From CAZWEZ01 sp964632795 (GTDB taxonomy: Bacteria > Pseudomonadota > Alphaproteobacteria > Rhodospirillales > 2-02-FULL-58-16): a DNA stretch of 49,085 bases. This document shows positions 36,465 through 45,817 of this stretch, piece after piece. The DNA lies in assembly GCA_964632795.1 (NCBI GenBank), contig CAZWEZ010000016.1, positions 1 to 49,085 on the forward strand, read 5' to 3'. The position numbers and the translations under genes were made by a program. How positions within the stretch are numbered: the first letter of the stretch is position 1; the number at the start of each line of letters is the position of its first letter. Below the pieces are notes generated by a model. It was not told the origin of the DNA, did no database searches, and worked only from the letters and a program-made list of their open reading frames with translations.

Positions 36465-36523
36465 TACCAAATCTCCTAAATTAGTTCGCAACCATGGTTT
36501 TGAACTAATTTAGGAGATTTGGC
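36465..36523. repeat. ATACCAAAT inverted repeat (B4)
   Basis: Perfect 21-base inverted arms at 36468-36488 and 36503-36523 (CCAAATCTCCTAAATTAGTTC) surround a 14-base spacer. The left end reads ATACCAA like the B family, but the rest of the arm differs and the GATGC tip is missing. It lies one base from the stop codon of the minus-strand SGNH gene, so it may act at that transcript's end. Confidence 0.85.
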
Positions 36524-36524
36524 C

Positions 36525-37712
36525 TTACTCGATTTGGTCGATTAGGGATGCCAGTCGGCCAGCCATGAAGGTGCCGACAGTCCTTAATCCCTTCGGAGTC
36601 AGGTGGACGGAGTCGGTGAAAAAGGCATCACGGGGCTGCAAGGCGGCCTCGCTCCACTCCTCGAGGTCGATCAGCGCCAGGCCGCGTCGCTGGGCCAGGG
36701 CGCGCAGTTCCGAGTTGTAGCTTTCGGTGATCCGGGCCAGTACGAACGGGTTGTCGGTGAACATGGGCAGGTGCCCGATCCGGAGCGCCTTTTCCGAAGG
36801 GTCCTCGAAGGTCGTGAACAACCCCGGCAGGGTGACCAGGACGACCCGGCTGTCCACGGATTTGAATTCTTCGACGATCCGCACGATCTCGCCCATGAAC
36901 GGCGGCGTGTAGGTTTCGAGGTCATCCAGATCTCGATCGTCGCGATCGGGCCTGAGGTCCCTCTGGTACATTTCCAGGGCGTACGTCTTATTGTCCATGG
37001 ACAACGTGGTCAACAGCAAGAACGCCTTCTTGACCAGCCAGATCAAGCGAAACCGGTTCTCGAGCGCATCGGCCCACGGGGGATCGGAATAAAGGGGATT
37101 CCAGCCGATGTAGAGGATGACGATCTCCGGCTCGAGGTCCTTGTAGCGGTCGATCTCGTAGAGGATATTGGCCGGAAAATAGCCCTCGACCCCGCCGTTG
37201 ATAACCTCGGCGATCTCTCCACCGCTGTTGAGAAGACCCTCGATGATTCGCGGGTAGCTGACCGCGCCCAGGCCGAAAGTCACCGAATCCCCCAGCGCCA
37301 GGATACGAACCCGGGAATGGAAGCGGTCGATTTCAGGGCCCTTGAAGCCGTCCTGGTTGACCCGGAAGATTTCTTCGGACCTGCCTTCCCAGGTCGCGGG
37401 ATCGCTCTCCAGCGCCTTGGCCCCGACCGTCCGTCCCGCCTTCTCCTTGTCGGCTGCCAGCTCCGCCACCGTCGCCGAATACCCGGGCCGCAAAACCCAG
37501 TGGTAGCCGCCCCGGGGGGATGGCATTTCGTAGGGATCGAGGATAAGACTGCTGCGCAGAATGTCGGAGATGACCGGTGCGAACTTGATTTCGTCCTTGA
37601 AGGCGAAGACCATGCGGGCTCCCCCTTCCATCAGGAGCAGGGAAAAAAGGAACCCCAGCAGGACCGCGCTCAGGCGGACGGTAAGTCTGAATTCCCTGTT
37701 GCTTGATGACAT
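36525..37712 (-). CDS. SGNH/GDSL-fold protein with N-terminal anchor
   Basis: A 395-residue protein with one membrane segment or uncleaved signal (LSAVLLGFLFSLLLMEGGA). The periplasmic domain shows block I ILALGDSVTFGLGA with the nucleophilic serine, and DSVHLTPKG with the Asp-His pair near the end. It resembles the other SGNH protein at 29831-30976 in layout but is clearly diverged. Such domains commonly acetylate or deacetylate exported glycans. The ATG at 37712 has no strong ribosome site. It is divergent from asnB at 37827, with about 110 bases between the starts. Confidence 0.82.
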   Translation of the reverse strand: MSSSNREFRLTVRLSAVLLGFLFSLLLMEGGARMVFAFKDEIKFAPVISDILRSSLILDPYEMPSPRGGYHWVLRPGYSATVAELAADKEKAGRTVGAKALESDPATWEGRSEEIFRVNQDGFKGPEIDRFHSRVRILALGDSVTFGLGAVSYPRIIEGLLNSGGEIAEVINGGVEGYFPANILYEIDRYKDLEPEIVILYIGWNPLYSDPPWADALENRFRLIWLVKKAFLLLTTLSMDNKTYALEMYQRDLRPDRDDRDLDDLETYTPPFMGEIVRIVEEFKSVDSRVVLVTLPGLFTTFEDPSEKALRIGHLPMFTDNPFVLARITESYNSELRALAQRRGLALIDLEEWSEAALQPRDAFFTDSVHLTPKGLRTVGTFMAGRLASLIDQIE

Positions 37713-37826
37713 GTCGGAAATGACCGATTCGATTTCACCTTTGCCGGGCCGACCCTGGATGGACGACCCGCCGCCACCTATGGACCGGCAGGAGTTCCGC
37801 CGTCACCCCATCGTAGAGAAAACGTC

Positions 37827-39839
37827 ATGTGCGGCATAGCTGGCATCCTGCATTTTGATCGCCATAGGGAGGATATGACGCCTGCGCTGCGGACGATGGC
37901 CGACGCCATGGTCCACCGGGGCCCCGACGGCGACGGCTGTTGGGTGTCCGATGACGGGCAGATCGGGTTCTCCCACCGCCGCCTGGCCATCGTCGATTTG
38001 TCCGATTCCGCCGCCCAGCCGATGGCCAACGAGGACGGAACGGTGTGGATCACCTACAACGGCGAGGTCTACAACCACGTCCCCCTGCGCCGCGAACTGG
38101 AGGCCGCCGGCCACCGCTTCCGCTCCGACCATTCCGACACCGAGGTCCTGGTCCACGGCTACGAGGAATGGGGCATCGACGGCCTGGTCGATCGGCTCGA
38201 CGGCATGTTCGCCTTCGCCCTGTGGGACCAGGGCCGCAAGCGGCTGAGCCTGGCCCGCGACCGGGTCGGCATCAAGCCGCTGTACTTCACCCGGGCCGGC
38301 GGCGGGTTCAGGTTCGCCTCCGAGATCAAGGCCCTGCTCAGCGATCCGGCGGTACCCCGCGACATCGAGCCGGCGGCGCTCAACCACTTCCTCAGCTTCC
38401 TGGTGGCGCCGGCCCCGCTGACCATGTTCAAGGACGTCTTCAAGCTGCCCGCCGGCCATGTCATGGAAGTCGAGGCAACCGGCGCGGCGCGGGCGCGATG
38501 CTACTGGCAGGCCGTGCCGGGACGCGGCATCGCCCCCGAAGAGGTCGCCGGGATGGCGGAAGCGGAACGGGAACGCTTCTACATCGACGGCATCCGCACC
38601 CGCCTCGAAGCCGCCATCGACAAGCGGATGATGTCCGACGTGCCGTTCGGGGTGTTCCTCTCGGGCGGCATCGATTCGTCGGCCAACGTGGCCCTGATGA
38701 GCCGCCTGACGGAGCGCCCGGTGGAGACCTTCACGGTCGGCTTCAAGGACCACCCCCACCTCAACGAACTGGATTACGCCGAGCGCGTGGCCACCGACTT
38801 CAAGACCAACCACCACCAGGTCCTGATCGACGAGACGGACATGACCGGCTACCTGGCCGATCTGATCCACCACCAGGACGAACCGATCGCCGACTGGGTC
38901 TGCATCCCGCTCTACTTCGTCTCCCGCCTGGCCAAGGACAGCGGGGTCACCGTGGTCCAGGTCGGCGAGGGCTCCGACGAGCAGTTCTGCGGCTACGACA
39001 GCTACATGACCTATCTGGGGCTGCACCGGAGGTTCTGGGACCCCTACCGCAGGTACGCCCCCGGGCCGTTGAAGCGCGCCCTGTCGGGGGTCGCGTCGTC
39101 GCTGTCGCGTCTGACCCCCCGGCTGGACAAGTTCACCGAGGTGCTGGGCCGGGCGGCGCGGGGCCAGGAGCTGTTCTGGAGCGGCGCCAACGCCTTCTGG
39201 AACGTCCACAAGAGGCGCCTCCTGGCCGGCCCCGTCGGCGCCGGGGGGTGGCCGGAGCTGGCCGCCGCCGGGCTCGACACGAGCGGGCTGGCCGAACCCG
39301 ACTCCGGGGCGGTGATCGACGCCTACCTGGGCCCGTTCGACCGCGCCCATCCGGGGCGCGACGCCCTGACCCGGATGATCCACGCCGAGTTCCGCCTGCG
39401 CCTGCCCGAGCTGCTGCTGATGCGGGTCGACAAGATCGCCATGTCGACATCGGTCGAGGCGCGGGTGCCGTTCCTCGACCACCGGCTGGTCGAGTTCACC
39501 ATGGATATCCCGATGGCGTGGAAGGTGCGCGGCGGGGTGACCAAGCACATCATGAAACGGGCCATGGAGGACCTGCTGCCGCGCGACATCGTCTACCGCA
39601 AGAAAATGGGTTTCGCCGCCCCCATGGCCCAATGGCTGCGCGGCGACTTTGGCCGCCAGGCGGAAGCCGCGGTGCTTGGATCGGGCCTGCTGGAGCGGGG
39701 GTTCCTGGACCGCGGCCATATCGCCGCCCTGTTCGCCGGCCACCTGGACGGCCGCCGGGACAACGCGCTCCACCTGTGGGCGCTGTTCAACCTGACGGCT
39801 TGGTACGACCACTGGATTGCCGGACGGGAACGTATCTGA
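37827..39839 (+). CDS. asnB: Asparagine synthase-type glutamine amidotransferase
   Basis: A 670-residue AsnB-like enzyme. The N-terminal class II glutaminase domain starts with the catalytic Cys2 (MCGIAGILHF) and has HRGPDGDG and YNGEVYNH; the synthase domain has the ATP loop FLSGGIDSSANVA and VGEGSDEQFCGY. It moves ammonia from glutamine to a carboxylate activated with ATP. In polysaccharide clusters such enzymes are thought to amidate sugar acids, and its placement beside glycosyltransferases suggests that here rather than asparagine supply. Start at ATG 37827, where the Cys must be residue 2. Confidence 0.88.
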   Translation: MCGIAGILHFDRHREDMTPALRTMADAMVHRGPDGDGCWVSDDGQIGFSHRRLAIVDLSDSAAQPMANEDGTVWITYNGEVYNHVPLRRELEAAGHRFRSDHSDTEVLVHGYEEWGIDGLVDRLDGMFAFALWDQGRKRLSLARDRVGIKPLYFTRAGGGFRFASEIKALLSDPAVPRDIEPAALNHFLSFLVAPAPLTMFKDVFKLPAGHVMEVEATGAARARCYWQAVPGRGIAPEEVAGMAEAERERFYIDGIRTRLEAAIDKRMMSDVPFGVFLSGGIDSSANVALMSRLTERPVETFTVGFKDHPHLNELDYAERVATDFKTNHHQVLIDETDMTGYLADLIHHQDEPIADWVCIPLYFVSRLAKDSGVTVVQVGEGSDEQFCGYDSYMTYLGLHRRFWDPYRRYAPGPLKRALSGVASSLSRLTPRLDKFTEVLGRAARGQELFWSGANAFWNVHKRRLLAGPVGAGGWPELAAAGLDTSGLAEPDSGAVIDAYLGPFDRAHPGRDALTRMIHAEFRLRLPELLLMRVDKIAMSTSVEARVPFLDHRLVEFTMDIPMAWKVRGGVTKHIMKRAMEDLLPRDIVYRKKMGFAAPMAQWLRGDFGRQAEAAVLGSGLLERGFLDRGHIAALFAGHLDGRRDNALHLWALFNLTAWYDHWIAGRERI

Positions 39840-39873
39840 CCGATGGGCGTTAACGCCTAACAAGGAGGATCGA

Positions 39874-41583
39874 CTATCCGACGATAGCTTCCATGTGGCT
39901 CAGAAACGCGCTGACATGATGATCCCAAGTATATCGATTGACGGCGAGTTTACGAGCATTTTGGCCGGCCAGCGTTCGCCATTCGGCCTCTTCTGTTAAG
40001 AAACGGAGCGCCGTCGCCAAGGCGACTTCGTCATTCGGCGGGACGAGAACTCCGCATTGTGTTCCGTCGGCTTGCTTCCCCAGATTCTCGAGATTGTTAA
40101 CTCGCGGGCACCCGTCCAGCACGTCGCGTATTTGGGCGAGGTCGCTGGCGATCACCGCTCTTCCCGATGCCAGATACTCAAACAGCTTGATCGGAGACCC
40201 AAAAAAAGGAGAGCGGTCGGGATTGGGAACATGAGGCGAGACGAGAATGTCCGATGCCGCCATGAGCGCCGGCGTTTCGTCGCGGGAAACGAGGCCGGTC
40301 AGGGTGTAATACGGTCGGAGCCCGGGCGGGGAAAGGATCTCCTCGACCACCTTCTTCTTCGTGCCGTCACCGACAAAAGCAACGTGCAGGCCGCTCCGGG
40401 TGAGCCATTCCGGATCGTCTTCGGACATATGCTTGAGCGCCCCTGCCAGAATTTCCGCTCCGTGCCATTGGCCGAAAGTGCCGACGAATGTGGCGATGAC
40501 GCCTTCCGGAGGAAACCCATATCTTTCGCGTATCGCTTTGATCCGATGCGGGGAGAAAAGGTTGGGATCGTAGTCGGTGGTGTCGACGCCGTTCGGATGC
40601 GAAACGATTCGGTTCTCTTCGACGCCACGCGTGATGAGTTCCTCACGCAGGGTTTCCGACACGGTCACGATCATATGAGCGTGTTTCAGGCAGACCCGTT
40701 CCACTCGCTCGGCTAGTTTCTCGAACACAAGTAGGCGGCCCCAATTCCGAGACAGCCAGACTTCCGATCCGTTGTATTCAAGAATCAGCGGCAGCCCACG
40801 CAAACGCGACAATAGCACACCGGCGAAATTTCCGAGCGAAATGCGCTGGTAGATAAAGCCGTATCGCTCCTGATTCAGGCCCCGAATAAAATTTACGAAC
40901 ATTGAATTCTGTGCGTAGTGGTTCACCTCACCCGGGATCACAAAGTGCTCGGGTGAAGGCACTTGATATGTTTCTATGGCTTTGCCTCGTGGCAGCGCCG
41001 GTTGTCTACTCGACCAGGCAACATCCACATCGTATCCATTGGCCAGGATGCCTCCGATAACGCCACGTGTGTGTGCCACGGAACCTCCCACGCATGGGGT
41101 GGGACCAAAATTATCCTTCAGGTAGAGGACCCGTTTGATGCCGTTTCCGGCAACCGGAATTCGTGCTGCGTTCAGAAGGCCGCCCATATGGAACCAGTTG
41201 CGCACAAGTCGAACCAGTCCAACGGAAAGAGTTCCGGCCATTATAAGGGCATTGGCAAGCCCCTTCGCGAGACCGAACGCCCGCTTCGAAAAATCAGGCT
41301 CGACAATCCATCGCCGCCGCGCCCGAACGACCAAGGCAACGAGCCCAAGTATCGGGAGCAGGGGTCTGTCCGCTTCGTCGGGGACCGCAAGATAGACGGT
41401 ATCCGCCCTAAGCGCGTAAAGGTGGGCGAAGACACCAAAATAACCCTTCGCGGGGATGCTCGATACGGAGACTTGTTCCGTCCGCCTGTCCACCTTTTCA
41501 CGAAACAATCGGAGGTAATCCTCGCCCAACGGATAGAGGGAAATGATGTAACTCTGTGGCGTGAAGGTGTCCTTGAATGTCAT
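39874..41583 (-). CDS. Glycosyltransferase (GT4-type), paralogue of the fused enzyme
   Basis: A 569-residue GT-B glycosyltransferase. The C-terminal half carries HPNGVDTTDYDP, FVGTFGQWHGAE and SPFFGSPIKLFEYLASGRAVIASD, the donor-binding glutamate block of GT4 enzymes. The N-terminal third (VVEPDFS-like and GNGIKRVLYLKD segments) is the same unusual extension found in the enzyme at 33432-36236, so the two share origin. The ATG at 41583 lies eight bases after the stop of the preceding amidotransferase gene, giving an operon. Codon use is somewhat less GC-biased than in the paralogue. Confidence 0.9.
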   Translation of the reverse strand: MTFKDTFTPQSYIISLYPLGEDYLRLFREKVDRRTEQVSVSSIPAKGYFGVFAHLYALRADTVYLAVPDEADRPLLPILGLVALVVRARRRWIVEPDFSKRAFGLAKGLANALIMAGTLSVGLVRLVRNWFHMGGLLNAARIPVAGNGIKRVLYLKDNFGPTPCVGGSVAHTRGVIGGILANGYDVDVAWSSRQPALPRGKAIETYQVPSPEHFVIPGEVNHYAQNSMFVNFIRGLNQERYGFIYQRISLGNFAGVLLSRLRGLPLILEYNGSEVWLSRNWGRLLVFEKLAERVERVCLKHAHMIVTVSETLREELITRGVEENRIVSHPNGVDTTDYDPNLFSPHRIKAIRERYGFPPEGVIATFVGTFGQWHGAEILAGALKHMSEDDPEWLTRSGLHVAFVGDGTKKKVVEEILSPPGLRPYYTLTGLVSRDETPALMAASDILVSPHVPNPDRSPFFGSPIKLFEYLASGRAVIASDLAQIRDVLDGCPRVNNLENLGKQADGTQCGVLVPPNDEVALATALRFLTEEAEWRTLAGQNARKLAVNRYTWDHHVSAFLSHMEAIVG

Positions 41584-41591
41584 AAATCCAT

Positions 41592-43442
41592 CTACGCCTT
41601 GATACTGAAAACGCGGCCCCAGGCAGCGAAACAGATGATGCGCCACAAGGTGAAGTCGAAGCGTCTCTGCCCGCTTAGAACCTCCTTTCGAAGATGGCTT
41701 ATCCTAGAGACGTTGAATATATCCGGAAACCGTTCCAGGGCTTCTTGCGTTCCCTGTTCGACAAGCGCCCTGGCCGGTCCGGCGAGCCACGCGCGTTCCG
41801 GCGTGGCAAAGCCGATCTTGTCCTGTCGGTCTCGAATCGCGTTCGGCAGAACGCCATCCATCGCACGCCGCAACAGCCACTTCGTTTCGCCTTCGACGAT
41901 CTTGTGCCTGCCGCCCAAACCCACCGTCAGTTCCACCACCCGATGATCCAGGAAAGGTAGTCTGGATTCGATCCCATGGGCCATGCTGTTCCGATCTTCA
42001 TAACGCAGAAGCATCGGCAATCCGGTCTCGAATACTTGTGCGGTAATAAGACTGTCCAGATCGTTTGTTTGGACCATAGGTGACTTACAAGCCCGGGCGA
42101 AATCGTCCTTGAGCCAAACCGGATTATGGGTTCGGCGCAGTCGGCGTATGGTGTTGCGCAACGGTCCCGGTAGCAACGCGGCGCCAAGGGCACCGGCCTG
42201 CCAGAGCGCCGATGTTCCGTGTCGACGGCGTTCCGCGGCCGTCTCCTTGAGCAGCCGGCCAAGATCGAGAGCACACAAAAGACCCGCATGGAAGGGCGCG
42301 AAGGCCGAATGATAGCCGCAAAGTTGCTCGTCCGCCCCCTGCCCGCCCAACATGACGGTTACGCCCGCTTGTCGTGCCGCCTCGAAAACGCGCCACTGCG
42401 CAAACATGGAAGTGCTGGTGAACGGCCCGTCCATGTGTCGGACGACCTGGTCCAGATCGCGAACGAGTTCCTCGCCATCGGGGAATACACGGACCGGTTT
42501 CGTCCGCGCCTCGACATTGACCAAGTCGATAAACTGCCGCTCATCGACCGATGGGTCGTCGTAGCAGGCGCTCACGGTGATCCGTTCTTGGTCGTCTCGT
42601 TGATTGGCGAGGCCGACGATGGTCGATGAATCAAGACCGCCGGACAAGCTGAACCCAACCGTCACGTCCGAACGAAGCCTAAGTTTCACGGAATCTTCTA
42701 GGAGACCGTAGAGGGTCCGGGAGGCCTCTTGCGCTGTCAGGTCAAGCGTTCCCGGCCGGGGCCGCCGGTACCAGCGCCGAACATCGACCGGCGCACCCGG
42801 CCGCCACCGGTCGAGCTCCAGGGTCGCGCATTCGCCGCCTCGAATCTGGCGGACACCATCGAACAGGGTTTCGCTGTGGTGATCGGTAATCGCGAACGTC
42901 AGGAAATCATAGGCGCGGGCGCAGTTGACTCGGGCTTCGAAACCCTCGAGGGCCGTGAACTGCTTGATTTCCGAGGCGAAGGCCAGTCCCTCGCCGTCGG
43001 CGATCCAGAACAGCGGCTTGATCCCGAACCGGTCCCGGGCGGCGAAGATCGTGCGCCTTTCCGAATCCCAGACGACGAACGCGAACATGCCGTTGAGCCG
43101 GTCGAGCGCGGCCTCCTTCCACTCCGCATAGGCGGCAAGCAGTACCTCCGTATCCGAGTGCCCGCGGAACCGGTGACCAAGCGCCGCAAGTTCATCGCGA
43201 AGCTCGACGTGGTTGTAGATCATGCCATTGAAGACCAGCCAATAACGGCCGTCGGCATAGGACATCGGCTGGGCGCCGGCATCGCTGGTGTCGATCACGG
43301 CAAGCCGTCGGTGGGCCATGACCAGCGGACCAACGTCCGTGTCGATCTGCCGCCAGCCTTCACCGTCGGGGCCACGATGGGCGACGGCGTCGATGACGCC
43401 TTTTGGCGGGTCCAGGCCCAGGGATGCCCAAATACCACACAT
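41592..43442 (-). CDS. Second AsnB-type amidotransferase
   Basis: A 616-residue glutamine-dependent amidotransferase. Cys2 follows the start (MCGIWASLG), with HRGPDGEG and FNGMIYNH in the glutaminase half and FSLSGGLDSSTIVG plus LGGQGADEQLCGY in the synthase half. It shares only family motifs with the enzyme at 37827-39839, so they are not recent copies. Probably amidates or otherwise modifies a precursor of the surface glycan. It precedes the glycosyltransferase gene by eight bases and follows the gene at 43552-44757 by about 110 bases, all on the minus strand. Confidence 0.88.
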   Translation of the reverse strand: MCGIWASLGLDPPKGVIDAVAHRGPDGEGWRQIDTDVGPLVMAHRRLAVIDTSDAGAQPMSYADGRYWLVFNGMIYNHVELRDELAALGHRFRGHSDTEVLLAAYAEWKEAALDRLNGMFAFVVWDSERRTIFAARDRFGIKPLFWIADGEGLAFASEIKQFTALEGFEARVNCARAYDFLTFAITDHHSETLFDGVRQIRGGECATLELDRWRPGAPVDVRRWYRRPRPGTLDLTAQEASRTLYGLLEDSVKLRLRSDVTVGFSLSGGLDSSTIVGLANQRDDQERITVSACYDDPSVDERQFIDLVNVEARTKPVRVFPDGEELVRDLDQVVRHMDGPFTSTSMFAQWRVFEAARQAGVTVMLGGQGADEQLCGYHSAFAPFHAGLLCALDLGRLLKETAAERRRHGTSALWQAGALGAALLPGPLRNTIRRLRRTHNPVWLKDDFARACKSPMVQTNDLDSLITAQVFETGLPMLLRYEDRNSMAHGIESRLPFLDHRVVELTVGLGGRHKIVEGETKWLLRRAMDGVLPNAIRDRQDKIGFATPERAWLAGPARALVEQGTQEALERFPDIFNVSRISHLRKEVLSGQRRFDFTLWRIICFAAWGRVFSIKA

Positions 43443-43551
43443 CGCTACGGCGTCCGCGTCCTGGAAGCTGAACCGGCGACAGTCATGCCCGGAACACGCG
43501 GTTCGCCTTAAAGAGCGGCGATTCCATTTGGTTTCCGTCTATGGCCGATCC

Positions 43552-44757
43552 TCATTTACCGCGCTCGATCTTGTCGAGCATGTCATCAAGTTCCCTGCGA
43601 AGGACCGAAAAGTCGTCATCCTCCCAGACCAGTTTCTGGTAAGGGGTGGCCTCCGGCATGTTGTCGCCGGGGCGGAGGCCGTGCTGAAAGAATATCTCTT
43701 CAGGGCGGATGGATGCGGCATCGGTGCTGATCTTGAATACCAGGTACCGCGTCCTCGGATTGAGGAGGCAGAGCATGGCCGGGCCGTTGCCGGCAAAAAG
43801 ATTCAGGTACGCCTTCTCGTAGAGGGCGGCGCGGAACGACATGCCGTGCACGGCCTCGGGACACTCGATCACGTTGTCCCCGGCGACGGGCGAATCGGTG
43901 TAGAGCGAGAAATAGTCGCGGAGCACGACGAAGACGATGTCCTGGCCGCGGTATCGTTCGACGAGCGCCCGCCAAGCGTCGATGTTCGAGTTGCGTTCCT
44001 GCTGATGCGGGGTTTCGCGGAGCGTGATGGTGATCGCCTTTCGCCCGCGCGCATGATGCCCGATCCAGGTCTCGGCAAGGTCGAGCTGGCTCGCCGGCGG
44101 CCGGAGCGAGAGGGCGCTCCTGGAGGCCGCGGGGCCGGTGAAGAGGTGCCGCATTCCATAAAAGGGCACGCCCTTCCGGCCCGGCAGGTAACTCGGCCGG
44201 TATGGCGTATAGTTTTCCGGAAAAACCAAGTGCGTCGACTTCGCGTTGCGCCAGAAAGCCTCGAACGTGCTTCGGTTGGTGAAGAACTGGACGTCGCCGA
44301 CGGCCTCGAACAGGCGTGTCGCCTCTATCCCCAGGTTGTGCACGAACGTCCGGTAATTTTCCCGATCGTTTGCGGGATTGGTGGGGAACGCCTCGCGCAT
44401 GAGCGGATCCGAATCATGGGCGATGAAGGCGACATCCATGCGCTCGCAATCGGACCGTTGGCGATAACCATCGGCGACGGCGAGCAGAACGATGATGTCG
44501 TAGGACAGCGGGAAAGCCGCGAAATCGCAGACGGCGAGGACCCTGGGGCCGCCGGCGCCCTCCTCGAACTGCAAGCCGACCTTCCGGTCGAGGGGGTGTC
44601 CGAGCATGGTATCGGCGGGCATCGGCAGGCCGAGGCGACGAAGCCCTTCCCACGTCTTTCGTCGCCCGAGCCAGAGGAAGTACCGGACGGCCCGCCAGAT
44701 GAGCGGTGGGTGTTTTTCCAGCGAATTCCCGTGTTCCGAAACGACCATATGCAGCAT
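43552..44757 (-). CDS. Unrecognised protein of the polysaccharide cluster
   Basis: A 401-residue soluble protein without signal peptide. I do not recognise its family. The second half has a Rossmann-like pattern: KAITITLRETPHQQERNSN, then DIVFVVLRDYFSLY, then NLFAGNGPAMLCLLNP with an alternating strand/helix look. This resembles the C-terminal half of GT-B glycosyltransferases, where a GNGP-like turn sits near the donor site, but no standard GT motif is complete. The first ATG (44757) has no good ribosome site; ATG at 44748 is near it. It is the first gene of the minus-strand group ending with the glycosyltransferase at 39874. Confidence 0.75.
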   Translation of the reverse strand: MLHMVVSEHGNSLEKHPPLIWRAVRYFLWLGRRKTWEGLRRLGLPMPADTMLGHPLDRKVGLQFEEGAGGPRVLAVCDFAAFPLSYDIIVLLAVADGYRQRSDCERMDVAFIAHDSDPLMREAFPTNPANDRENYRTFVHNLGIEATRLFEAVGDVQFFTNRSTFEAFWRNAKSTHLVFPENYTPYRPSYLPGRKGVPFYGMRHLFTGPAASRSALSLRPPASQLDLAETWIGHHARGRKAITITLRETPHQQERNSNIDAWRALVERYRGQDIVFVVLRDYFSLYTDSPVAGDNVIECPEAVHGMSFRAALYEKAYLNLFAGNGPAMLCLLNPRTRYLVFKISTDAASIRPEEIFFQHGLRPGDNMPEATPYQKLVWEDDDFSVLRRELDDMLDKIERGK

Positions 44758-44998
44758 TCTATCGAAGATGATGGGTGGTTCCTATAGGCATCGGGGAGCG
44801 TTCCTCCTGCGCCCGGTTTGTTCCGCCTGGGGCCAGAACAGGGTGGAAATACCCGAACATTGATGGTACGGACAAGCCTGGGAATGGCGTTGGGATCCAA
44901 CCCCGGGCAGGCTCCCGTCCGGCGACTGACCCTTCGCCCGCTCGTCCGGAAGGGCTGCGATTCTCTGCCATCGCCATATCGGATCGACCGGTGCAGTA

Positions 44999-45808
44999 GT
45001 GTTCGACTTGTCTGTCAGCAACCACGGTAAGGCCCTGCAGGATATCGTCGGCGGCATCGCGGCCTGGCGGCTTTGGCACTTGCTGGCATGGCAGGAGATC
45101 AAGCAGCGCTATCGACGCTCGACGCTGGGTCCTTTTTGGATGACCCTCAGCATGGCGGTGACCATCGCCACCATGGGCCTGGTCGTGACGTGGCTGTTCG
45201 GCCACGATATCGAGCGGTTCCTACCCTATCTCTGCATCAGCATCATCCTGTGGGCGATGATCACCGGCATCATCAACGACGGCGCCAACTGTTTCATCGG
45301 CGCCACCGGTTACATCAGCCAGATGCGCCGTCCGTTCACGCTCTACATACTGCAGGCGATCTGGCGCAACATCATCACCCTCGGGCACAATATGGTGGTG
45401 TTTGTCGCGGTCTCGTTGATTTTCCTGGTGCCGCCCAAGTGGACCCTGTTGATATTGATCGTCACCTTCCCACTGGTGTTGTTGAGCTTAAGCTGGCTGG
45501 CGCTCATTCTCGCCGTCCTGTCGGCCCGATTCCGCGATGTCCCGATCATGGTCCAGAACGCGTTCGCGGTGCTGTTCTGGCTGACGCCGGTCATCTATTA
45601 CCCGGACCAGTTGTCCGGTCTCAAGAAGCTACTGATCGTCGACATCAATCCGCTCGCGCACATGTTGGCACTCGTTCGCGCGCCGCTCCTCGGCGCCATG
45701 CCGGAACCGCTCGACTGGGCCGTGACCGTTGGGGTCGCCGCCGGAGGGTGGATATTCGCCTTCCTTTTCTTCGCGCGCTTCCGTGCCCGCATTCCCTATT
45801 GGCTATGA
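44999..45808 (+). CDS. Polysaccharide ABC exporter permease (Wzm-like)
   Basis: A 269-residue ABC-2 membrane protein with six hydrophobic segments. It starts with the cytoplasmic amphipathic region LLAWQEIKQRYRRSTLGPFW, the hallmark of O-antigen/capsule export permeases, and ends with a short tail RARIPYWL. It would move a lipid-linked glycan across the inner membrane with the ATPase encoded nine bases downstream. The GTG at 44999 is used; no clear ribosome site is seen. Divergent from the gene at 43552-44757, with 241 bases between the starts in which I see no gene. Confidence 0.92.
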   Translation: MFDLSVSNHGKALQDIVGGIAAWRLWHLLAWQEIKQRYRRSTLGPFWMTLSMAVTIATMGLVVTWLFGHDIERFLPYLCISIILWAMITGIINDGANCFIGATGYISQMRRPFTLYILQAIWRNIITLGHNMVVFVAVSLIFLVPPKWTLLILIVTFPLVLLSLSWLALILAVLSARFRDVPIMVQNAFAVLFWLTPVIYYPDQLSGLKKLLIVDINPLAHMLALVRAPLLGAMPEPLDWAVTVGVAAGGWIFAFLFFARFRARIPYWL

Positions 45809-45817
45809 CGTAATCCT

